From contig NZ_CAJODG010000051.1 in NCBI RefSeq assembly GCF_905233635.1, positions 1 to 12,845 on the forward strand: a DNA stretch of 12,845 nt. Direction: 5' to 3'. The stretch comes from Selenomonas sp. AE3005. Lineage in GTDB: Bacteria > Bacillota > Negativicutes > Selenomonadales > Selenomonadaceae. The translations under genes and the position numbers were made by a program. Below the pieces are notes generated by a model. It was not told the origin of the DNA and did not search any database. It was given only the letters and a program-made list of their open reading frames with translations. Positions 7,121 to 12,845 of this stretch are shown in pieces; position 1 is the stretch's first letter, and every line of letters starts with the position of its first letter.

Positions 7121-8811
7121 AAACGTTCACCTGTTTCCTTGATATAAATTACGGCTTCATAAGGCCGCAGGCGTCCTTGCTGACTGCCAGGAATACTGCC
7201 GCTGAGCAGACGCGCCTCCTCCAGCTCCGGCAATTCATAGGTTTGTCTCTGCCCACTAAAATTCACCAATGTATAGACCATCCGGCAGCCGAAGCGGCGC
7301 CGAAAGGCCATAATCGCAGGGTTGTCTGCCAATAGTTCCGTATAATCGCCCTGCTGAAGAACACCTGCCGCTTCCCCTGACTGGCGCAGGGCGGACAGCT
7401 GCCGATACCAGGACAATACGGAATCCTCTGTCAGCGCTTCACTTTCCACGCACTGGCAGGCGTAATCCTCATGCAAAGGCAGCCACGGAATCCCCGCGCT
7501 GAATCCGGCATTTTTCCCTCTTGTCCACTGCATGGGCGTACGGGCATTATCCCGGCTGTATCGATGAACTATCGTCATCGCCTCTGCCGGACTTTTTCCT
7601 TCTGCTAAAGCCAGTTCATACTGACCATGCGAAGAAATATCGTTATAATCCGCAATATTTTCCCAGGCCGTGTTCCCCAGCCCCAGTTCCTGCCCCTGAT
7701 AAATAAACGGGGTTCCGCGCAGCGTCAGCAGCACAGCAGCCATGGCCTTTGCCGCCAGCTTTTTATCAGCCTCTGCCGGAAAATAATGTTCCACGCAGCG
7801 CATCTGATCGTGATTTTCAAAAAATGCAGGATACCAGCCGTTGTCAGCCGTAGCGTTCTGACTGGCTGACAGAACCTTTTTCAATTCAGGAATAATCTTG
7901 GGTGTGTACCCTGTTGCATGGCTCCAAAGTTCTCCATCCGGGAATTCCAGATTCATATGGGAAAATTCAAAGAGCATATCAAAGGCGCCCTTTTCGCCCA
8001 CCCATTTGTCCAAATCCTCGGGACTTACGCCATTGGCTTCTGCTACCGTGAAAATATCGTGTCCCTTAAATACCTTGTCCCTGAACTCATAGAGGAAGTC
8101 CAAAATCCCTGGGGTACTCGCAATCATGGAATGGATATTGACCATACCGTCATCACTGTCCGGCTCGCCATCCACAAACTGCTCCGGCTTCTTGATGTAG
8201 ACAATGGCATCAATGCGGAAGCCGCCTACGCCCTTGTCCAGCCAAAAATTGGCCGCATCATAGAGTGCCTGCCGCACAGCGGGATTTTCCCAATTCAAAT
8301 CCGGCTGTGCTTCGGCAAAGGTATGCAGATAATACTGCTGACGGGCTTCACACCAAGTCCAGGCGCTGCCGCCGAAAATGGAGCGCCAGTTCGTGGGCGC
8401 TGAGCCATCCGGCTTGGCATCCCGCCAAATATACCAGTCTGCATGCGCGCTGTCCCGCGAACTTGCCGAATCGATAAACCACGGATGCTTATCGGAAGAA
8501 TGGTTATAGACCAAATCCATCACCATGCGGATATTCCGCTTCTTGCCTTCGGCAATCAACTCCTCCATATCGGCCATCGTGCCATACGAGGGGTCAATGG
8601 CCGTAAAATCGGCAATATCATAACCATTGTCCACCATGGGCGAGGGGTATACCGGCGTCAGCCATATTGCCCCGACGCCCAGAGTTTTCAGATAGTCCAA
8701 TTTGGCTGTAATGCCTTTGATATCCCCCGTGCCACTACCTGTGGTATCGAGAAAACTCTTGGGATAGACCTGATATACATTTGTTTTCTGCCACCATTTT
8801 AGCTTATTCAT
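7117..8811 (-). CDS. Cytoplasmic GH13 alpha-glucosidase (oligo-1,6-glucosidase / trehalose-6-P hydrolase family, 564 aa)
   Basis: This is an exo-acting alpha-glucosidase with no signal peptide. It starts with WWQKTNVYQVYPKSF (6-20), the opening of the GH13 group that holds oligo-1,6-glucosidases, alpha-glucosidases and TreC. The four conserved regions are intact: DLVYNH (99-104), GFRID with nucleophile D201, AEAN with acid/base E258, and ENHD with D335. RYSRDNARTPMQW (417-429) is also characteristic of the group. The residue after the nucleophile is Ala202; in this family Val there goes with alpha-1,6 specificity and Ala or Thr with alpha-1,4, so a maltose-type substrate is favoured. The start at 8811 has AAAGGA 9 bases upstream. 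A start at 8838 is possible but has AGGAA touching the ATG. The gene lies 43 bases behind the PTS gene and overlaps the HAD gene. Whether it cleaves free or 6-phosphorylated sugar is not settled, so I give no symbol. Confidence 0.9.
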   Translation of the reverse strand: MNKLKWWQKTNVYQVYPKSFLDTTGSGTGDIKGITAKLDYLKTLGVGAIWLTPVYPSPMVDNGYDIADFTAIDPSYGTMADMEELIAEGKKRNIRMVMDLVYNHSSDKHPWFIDSASSRDSAHADWYIWRDAKPDGSAPTNWRSIFGGSAWTWCEARQQYYLHTFAEAQPDLNWENPAVRQALYDAANFWLDKGVGGFRIDAIVYIKKPEQFVDGEPDSDDGMVNIHSMIASTPGILDFLYEFRDKVFKGHDIFTVAEANGVSPEDLDKWVGEKGAFDMLFEFSHMNLEFPDGELWSHATGYTPKIIPELKKVLSASQNATADNGWYPAFFENHDQMRCVEHYFPAEADKKLAAKAMAAVLLTLRGTPFIYQGQELGLGNTAWENIADYNDISSHGQYELALAEGKSPAEAMTIVHRYSRDNARTPMQWTRGKNAGFSAGIPWLPLHEDYACQCVESEALTEDSVLSWYRQLSALRQSGEAAGVLQQGDYTELLADNPAIMAFRRRFGCRMVYTLVNFSGQRQTYELPELEEARLLSGSIPGSQQGRLRPYEAVIYIKETGERL

Positions 8812-8854
8812 GTTACTGTATCCTTTATCTAAGAACATTTCCTAATCCGTCAGT

Positions 8855-10972
8855 TCAAAAAACCAGTACCGGCGTTTCGTTGCATTTGACTTCCGCATCT
8901 TCATGTTTCTGCATCTGCGGATAATCCGTGCTGTTGGTCACTGCCATGATAACCGTGGTCTGATAACCAGCATCCTTAATCACCTGCTGGTCAAACTGAA
9001 TCAGCGGCGTACCGGCCTTTACCTTATCGCCGGCCTTGACCAGCGCCGTAAAGCCCTGACCATTCAATTTCACCGTATCAATGCCGATATGGATAAGGAG
9101 TTCCGCACCATTCTGCAAGCGCAGACCGATGGCATGCAGGCTTTCCTCCATAATCATGGTGACTTCTGCATCAGCAGGCGCAACTACGGTATCGCCCTCT
9201 GGTTCAATGGCAATGCCATCGCCCATCATCTTCTTGGAAAACATATCGTCATTGACTTCGCTCATATCCATCAGTCTGCCGGATACACAAGCGTTTAATT
9301 TCATGGCCAAACTATTGTCCATAGCAGCTGTTTCTTTTGCTGCCGGCTGCGCTGCTGTGCTGTCAATTTTCTCACCCTTCAGCAAGGCGTCAAAATAGCT
9401 GCGTACCTGAGGTACAGAAAGACCTACGATAACCTGTATGGCCTTGCCATTTTTCACGAGGCCGAAAGCACCGGCCTTGGTAAATTTGCCCACGGTGGCA
9501 ACCTTATCCGGGTCGGCAACCGTTACCCGCAAACGAGTAGCACAGTTGGTGACTTCCTTGATATTGTCCGGGCCACCCAGGCAATCGAGGAAAACCTTAG
9601 CCTTGATGGCCAGCGCATTATCGGCCAGGCCCATTTCTTCCATTTCCTTCTTGGCCTGATATTCAGCCTTGGAGAACAATTTATCCTCCACATCATCAGC
9701 CGTACGGCCGGGAGTTGCATAATCAAATTTCAGAATCAACGTACGGAAAACCACAAAGTATATCGCGGTAAAGCACAAACCGATTACAATCTGCATGATA
9801 TACGTTCCGGCATGATACTGGAACAGCGGTATCCAGTTCTGCACAAAGGCATCAATCAAGCCGCCGCCAAAGTTACCGGCAAGGCCCATGGCATAAAGCG
9901 CCGAAGACAGGCAAGCCGAAAGGATTGCATGCACCAGATAAAGCAGCGGTGCCACAAACAGGAAGGTAAATTCCAACGGTTCCGTAATGCCGCAAATAAC
10001 AGCCGTAAGCGTTGCCGGAATAAGGAGTGCCGCCGTCTTCTTCCGTTTTTCCGGCTTAGCACACATATAGATAGCCAAAGCTGCTCCCGGCAGGCCAAAT
10101 ACCTTGGAACTGCCATGCAGGGCAAAACCGCCCTCTGGGAAAAGGTCTGCCAAAGACTGACCGCTGACGGCAAAATCATTAAGATGCTGCAGCCAGTAAG
10201 CCTGAATGCCGCCATCACAGACAGCCGGGCCAAAGATAAACGGCAGATAGATGAAGTGATGTAACCCTGCCGGCAGCAGAATGCGTTCCGAGAACGTATA
10301 GGCCCAAACACCGACCAAGCCACTGGTCTTCAGGAAATCCTGGAACTGCATAATGGCATGCTGTACAGCCGGCCATACCATACAAAAGAGAAATGCAATG
10401 GGAATCATCACCGCAAAACCTACCGCCACGACAAAAGCAGGCCCTTTGAAAATGCCCAGCCAGTCGGGAATATTCGTATCATAAAAGCGATTGTGCAGAT
10501 ACGCCGTCATGCAAGCGATAAAGATGGCACCGAGCATACCCATATCGAGCGTCTTGATATTGGCAATCATGGCCAGGCCCGTTCCTGCTCCTGCTGCCTG
10601 ACTGTAATCCACGCCGAAGTATGCACCATGCAAGGTCAGGAAGCCGGCAATGAAATAGTTAAACAGCATATAGATGACGAAGCCTTCCATCGCGCAACGC
10701 GCAGGCTCCTTTTTCGCAAAGCCGATAGGTACGGCTATCGCAAAGAGAATGGGCATCTGAGCAAATACCGTCCAGGCCCCCTGTTCCACCACAAACCAAA
10801 AATCATACCATACTGTTCCCTGAGCGGCTATACTCCCCAATATACCCTCATTCTTACAGATGATGGATAATGCTACTGTCAAGCCAAAGAATGCAAACAG
10901 GATGACCGGCGTATACATCGCGCCGCCAAATCTCTGCATTCCCTGCATTAGACGATCTTTACTGATGGTCAT
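8855..10972 (-). CDS. Maltose/alpha-glucoside PTS permease EIICBA (705 aa)
   Basis: This protein imports and phosphorylates an alpha-glucoside at the inner membrane using phosphoenolpyruvate via HPr. The EIIC domain (about 1-415, roughly ten hydrophobic segments) closely resembles MalP/GlvC of Bacillus as I recall it: QRFGGAMYTPVILFAF near the start, ERILLPAGLHHFIY (229-242), and the GITEP loop (328-332). After a charged linker, EIIB (about 455-535) carries the phospho-cysteine C477 in TNCATRLR. A linker rich in Ala (about 536-552) leads to an EIIA-Glc-type domain (about 555-705) with both active histidines, H613 (LHAIGL) and H628, the phosphate acceptor, in IHIGIDTV. Bacillus MalP lacks the fused EIIA. 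The C-B-A order argues against the trehalose (TreB, B-C) type. AGGGGG lies 7 bases before the ATG. It is the first gene of the run. Confidence 0.92.
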   Translation of the reverse strand: MTISKDRLMQGMQRFGGAMYTPVILFAFFGLTVALSIICKNEGILGSIAAQGTVWYDFWFVVEQGAWTVFAQMPILFAIAVPIGFAKKEPARCAMEGFVIYMLFNYFIAGFLTLHGAYFGVDYSQAAGAGTGLAMIANIKTLDMGMLGAIFIACMTAYLHNRFYDTNIPDWLGIFKGPAFVVAVGFAVMIPIAFLFCMVWPAVQHAIMQFQDFLKTSGLVGVWAYTFSERILLPAGLHHFIYLPFIFGPAVCDGGIQAYWLQHLNDFAVSGQSLADLFPEGGFALHGSSKVFGLPGAALAIYMCAKPEKRKKTAALLIPATLTAVICGITEPLEFTFLFVAPLLYLVHAILSACLSSALYAMGLAGNFGGGLIDAFVQNWIPLFQYHAGTYIMQIVIGLCFTAIYFVVFRTLILKFDYATPGRTADDVEDKLFSKAEYQAKKEMEEMGLADNALAIKAKVFLDCLGGPDNIKEVTNCATRLRVTVADPDKVATVGKFTKAGAFGLVKNGKAIQVIVGLSVPQVRSYFDALLKGEKIDSTAAQPAAKETAAMDNSLAMKLNACVSGRLMDMSEVNDDMFSKKMMGDGIAIEPEGDTVVAPADAEVTMIMEESLHAIGLRLQNGAELLIHIGIDTVKLNGQGFTALVKAGDKVKAGTPLIQFDQQVIKDAGYQTTVIMAVTNSTDYPQMQKHEDAEVKCNETPVLVF

Positions 10973-11001
10973 TGTAATGCCCCCTAATTTTTTCTAGTTT
11001 G

Positions 11002-11030
11002 TTATTATTGCTTCGCTAATTAGAGAATAA
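11002..11030 (-). promoter_or_regulatory. Candidate promoter of the PTS-glucosidase-HAD operon
   Basis: On the minus strand there is a TAATAA -10 (11002-11007), a 17-base spacer and a poor -35 TTATTC (11025-11030). It lies just after the rpiR terminator and about 30 bases before the EIICBA start. The weak -35 would fit a promoter that needs an activator, but this is inference. Confidence 0.4.
11012..11027. promoter_or_regulatory. Candidate operator palindrome inside the PTS promoter
   Basis: TTCGCTAATTAGAGAA is a palindrome with seven of eight pairs matching (core CTAATTAG). It sits between the putative -35 and -10 of the PTS operon, where a regulator would block or remodel the promoter. The RpiR-type protein encoded just upstream is the natural candidate to bind it. 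I see no second copy at the rpiR promoter. Confidence 0.35.
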
Positions 11031-11033
11031 CGC

Positions 11034-11068
11034 AAAAAACCCGCGATCACAATAGTTTCGCGGGTTTT
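11034..11068 (-). terminator. Rho-independent terminator after the RpiR-type regulator gene
   Basis: AAAACCCGCG pairs with CGCGGGTTTT (10 pairs, 13-base loop), and the minus strand continues with T to make six in a row. It lies about 70 bases after the regulator stop codon and ends that transcript before the PTS operon, so the two are separate units despite reading the same way. Confidence 0.88.
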
Positions 11069-11131
11069 CGGCACATCGCCCTGCGCCTGTATTTTGTTTC
11101 ATTTGCCGTACTTTGGTACATGACCAGCTGT

Positions 11132-11155
11132 GCGCAAGGCTATTTTTCCTTGCGC
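11132..11155. repeat. Perfect inverted repeat over the regulator stop codon
   Basis: GCGCAAGG and CCTTGCGC form a perfect 8-base stem around an 8-base A/T loop that contains the TAG stop codon of the regulator gene. No T tract follows on either strand, so it is not a terminator. It may be a 3'-end stabilising structure, or may simply follow from the coding sequence. Confidence 0.55.
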
Positions 11156-11910
11156 CGCAGATACATGCGATATTTCACAAACCATACCTCTATCAGCATA
11201 AAATACGGCATCATGGACTGAAAAGCCGTATGCTCGTCCTCATTGTCATAAAGCTGGAAACGGGCCGGCGACACATACAAATTGACGGTGGACAAACTGG
11301 CTAATGTATTATCATGCAGTTTCGTAATCGAAATAAATGGCACATCAAGCAGATGCAAATAACGGGCAAAATCCACCACCAGCGGCGTTTCCCCGGACAG
11401 CGAGACAAAGATAAAGAGGTCATCTGTGGTCAGGGTTTGGGCAATAGAAGAAAATTCCTCCCGCCCGCTGATTTCGTAAATCAGCACATTGTCATAAAAG
11501 AATAAGCGCTTTAATTCCTGCGCCACATTGCTCTGCACATAGCCGGAAGCAAAAACAAAGACGCGGTTGGCCTCGTGCATCAGCCGGCTGGCGCTGTCGA
11601 AGTTACGTTTGAATACCTTGGCTGAGGTCTGGGAGTAGAATTTCTGCAAATCCTTCAGCACATCATCACTATAGACACTTTGCGCTGCCTCCTCCATCTT
11701 CAAAACGGCTTTTAATTCCCCAAAGCCATCAAAGCCCAGTTTCTGGGCAAAGCGCACGATGGTGGTGGACGAAACCGCACAGGCCCGGGCCAGCTCATGG
11801 ATGGATATATGCCGGACAGCCGCCCGATGCTGCAATATATATTTATAAATGACCATATCCGTGTCATTTAGTTCCAAGCGGTGCTTGTTGATGATTTCTT
11901 CAATTCGCAT
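11140..11910 (-). CDS. RpiR/GlvR-family transcriptional regulator (256 aa)
   Basis: This is a DNA-binding regulator that responds to a phosphosugar. The N-terminal winged-helix HTH (about 1-77) includes ISIHELARACAVSSTTIVRFAQKLGFDGF (36-63), with the SxxTIVRFAxKLGFxGF signature of the RpiR family. The C-terminal SIS domain (about 105-235) has the sugar-phosphate-binding motif SLSGET (170-175) and a first loop at FASGYVQS (120-127). The length is slightly under the family norm of about 280. I placed the start at 11910 (MRIEEIINKHR, G-rich ribosome site just upstream) instead of 11964, because the predicted -10 lies downstream of that earlier ATG. GlvR, of the same family, controls the maltose PTS genes of B. 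subtilis. Its place before a GlvC/MalP-like permease suggests the same role here, though activator or repressor cannot be told. Confidence 0.9.
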   Translation of the reverse strand: MRIEEIINKHRLELNDTDMVIYKYILQHRAAVRHISIHELARACAVSSTTIVRFAQKLGFDGFGELKAVLKMEEAAQSVYSDDVLKDLQKFYSQTSAKVFKRNFDSASRLMHEANRVFVFASGYVQSNVAQELKRLFFYDNVLIYEISGREEFSSIAQTLTTDDLFIFVSLSGETPLVVDFARYLHLLDVPFISITKLHDNTLASLSTVNLYVSPARFQLYDNEDEHTAFQSMMPYFMLIEVWFVKYRMYLRRKEK

Positions 11911-11934
11911 GGCAATCCCCCCGTTTCTTCTTTG

Positions 11935-11964
11935 ATTATAGCAAAATCTGACCGTTTCAGCCAA
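11935..11964 (-). promoter_or_regulatory. Promoter of the RpiR-type regulator gene
   Basis: On the minus strand there is a perfect -10 TATAAT (11935-11940) preceded by TG in the extended -10 position, an 18-base spacer and a -35 TTGGCT (11959-11964). The predicted start, near 11928, leaves a leader of about 18 bases. The spacer holds a small inverted repeat (CTGA/TCAG, 11948-11960) of uncertain meaning. Confidence 0.75.
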
Positions 11965-12050
11965 ATATTTGCAGGAATCAGCCTTGTTTCCGCCAGCGCA
12001 GCCGCCCGGCTAATTGTCTAAGCTAAAGGCAAACAACGGAGGTGGTCAAT

Positions 12051-12623
12051 ATGTACAGCATTCAACAGGAAAACGAACTAATCCACATGGCCCAGCACGG
12101 CAATAAAACTGCCTGTGAGCAGCTCCTGCAGGCTTACACCGGTCTGCTCCACAAAATGGCTCACCGCTATCAGCACACACCGTCCGGCCGGGAACTCAGC
12201 GAGGACGCCCCAGGGATTTTGGCCCTGGCCTTTATGGAATCGGTCCATGCGTTTGATTCCAGCCGTGGCGTTCACTTTGCCGCCTTTTTACAAAGCCGTC
12301 TCCAAGGCGCCCTGTATAAAGCCTTGCGAAAAACCTGCACCTGTAATCTGCATACAGCCCATCCTGTGGCCAGTGGCACCGACGCTCCCTGGTATAACCT
12401 GGTGGAAAGTCCTGCGCCCACACCGGAAAGAATCATCACCGCTCGTGACGAATTGTCCCGCCTCAGCCGCCAGCTAAGCACCGCCGATAAGCAGCTCCTC
12501 AGCCTGCTTTACTACCACGAACTGCCGCAAAACACCATCGCCCGCCTGCTCCACCTAAGTCCGCAAACCGTCAGCAAACGCAAACAAAAACTCCTCGCCC
12601 AGTTATCCCAAAAATGCGTATAA
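12051..12623 (+). CDS. Small sigma-70-like protein (regions 2 and 4, 190 aa)
   Basis: This looks like a short RNA polymerase sigma factor or a protein derived from one. Residues 20-95 match sigma region 2: ACEQLLQAYTGLLHKMAHRY, then the FDSSRGVHFAAFLQSRLQGAL stretch (68-88), like the promoter-melting segment of group 3/4 sigma factors. The usual acidic DLIQEG core of region 2.2 is replaced by SEDAPGILALAF (50-61), which is unusual. A variable linker (96-135) leads to a region 4 helix-turn-helix (about 143-185: LSTADKQLL, then NTIARLLHLSPQTVSKRKQKLL). There is no region 3. GGAGG lies 8 bases before ATG 12051. An in-frame GTG at 12042 overlaps that site and is unlikely to be the start. It is divergent from the RpiR-type gene with 140 bases between them. 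No partner anti-sigma gene or clear promoter is visible, so its regulon is unknown. Confidence 0.75.
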   Translation: MYSIQQENELIHMAQHGNKTACEQLLQAYTGLLHKMAHRYQHTPSGRELSEDAPGILALAFMESVHAFDSSRGVHFAAFLQSRLQGALYKALRKTCTCNLHTAHPVASGTDAPWYNLVESPAPTPERIITARDELSRLSRQLSTADKQLLSLLYYHELPQNTIARLLHLSPQTVSKRKQKLLAQLSQKCV

Positions 12624-12638
12624 ATTGCAGTTTGACAG

Positions 12639-12827
12639 TTAAGTAGTTCTTAAAAGTATCTCGTTAATACGTGCATGGGGTTCACGGGGAAGTAATTTTT
12701 CTGCCTCCGCTAAACGACACACCTCGGAAAATAGCACTGTCCAGTTACCTGCGCCGGGCAGGCCAACGGCGCTCCTTTCAGCGTAGTTGCTTAGCTGCGT
12801 CCTACAGTGTGCCGGCCTTCGCTGCGC
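12639..12827 (-). other. Protein-like reading frame without a clear start (possible gene remnant)
   Basis: On the minus strand 62 sense codons are open before TAA at 12639. The last 30 or so read like protein (for example VLFSEVCRLAEAEKLLPREP, then HARINEILLRTT). There is no good ATG or ribosome site, and the frame is preceded by TGA at 12828-12830. A neighbouring frame is open to the window edge and stops inside this region, so a frameshifted gene end is possible. I cannot name it. It would converge with the sigma-like gene, 15 bases away. Confidence 0.25.
12751..12772. repeat. GC-rich hairpin in the right-edge intergenic region
   Basis: GCGCCG and CGGCGC form a perfect 6-base stem with a 10-base loop, followed on the plus strand by TCCTTTC. 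It could be a weak terminator for the sigma-like gene but is about 130 bases past its stop and lacks a proper T tract. Apart from this hairpin and the open frame on the minus strand, 12624-12845 shows nothing I can identify. Confidence 0.3.
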
Positions 12828-12845
12828 TCAGGCAGTCGCTCCCCG

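Noticed and set aside
9856..10323. A 155-codon minus-strand frame within the PTS gene
   Set aside because: It is a frame-shifted reading of the conserved EIIC region; the true frame has all EIIC motifs.
11034..11068. The regulator terminator as a bidirectional terminator
   Set aside because: On the plus strand the T run is inside the stem and is followed by CGG, and no plus-strand gene ends nearby.
11948..11960. CTGA/TCAG inverted repeat in the regulator promoter as an autoregulatory operator
   Set aside because: The arms are only four bases and do not match the palindrome at the PTS promoter; likely chance.
1..12845. CRISPR array, insertion sequence, tRNA or prophage
   Set aside because: No spaced direct repeat series, transposase-like frame, cloverleaf-like sequence or phage gene was seen on either strand.

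Overview
The window reads as chromosomal DNA from a diderm Firmicute of the class Negativicutes, most like Selenomonas, Mitsuokella or Megamonas. Two features suggest this. An outer-membrane barrel protein carries an N-terminal SLH domain and coiled coil (the OmpM/Mep45 architecture). The locus also mixes Firmicute-type PTS and RpiR genes and a B. subtilis-like rrn boxA with that outer-membrane protein. The genus is inferred from family recall, not from a search.

Layout, mostly on the minus strand, from right to left. An RpiR/GlvR-type regulator (11140-11910) has its own promoter and terminator. Next comes a run of alpha-glucan genes: a maltose/alpha-glucoside PTS permease EIICBA (8855-10972), a cytoplasmic GH13 alpha-glucosidase (7117-8811) and a Cof-type HAD phosphatase overlapping it by 4 bases (6347-7120). 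After a short gap with a hairpin and an AT-rich probable promoter come an SLH-porin (4726-6246) interrupted by an in-frame TAA at codon 45, and an exported amylopullulanase/neopullulanase-type GH13 enzyme (1927-4704) ending at a strong terminator. Two unrecognised 240-residue proteins with one membrane anchor and a coiled coil follow (1064-1786 and 317-1039), ending at another terminator. At the left edge, two near-consensus promoters and a boxA point left, toward an rRNA operon that begins outside the window. On the plus strand, divergent from the regulator, is a small sigma-70-like protein (12051-12623).

How the genes fit together (inference): starch or glycogen fragments are cut outside the cytoplasm by the large GH13 enzyme and cross the outer membrane through the SLH-porin. 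They are then phosphorylated during uptake by EIICBA and processed inside by the small GH13 glucosidase, possibly with the HAD phosphatase. RpiR would sense a phosphorylated sugar. The usual GH4 phospho-alpha-glucosidase of maltose PTS systems is not in the window, so how the phosphorylated sugar is split is the most interesting open question. The nonsense codon in the porin would break the outer-membrane step if it is real.

The last 222 bases (12624-12845) hold no named gene. They contain a GC-rich hairpin and a minus-strand reading frame that looks protein-like but has no convincing start.
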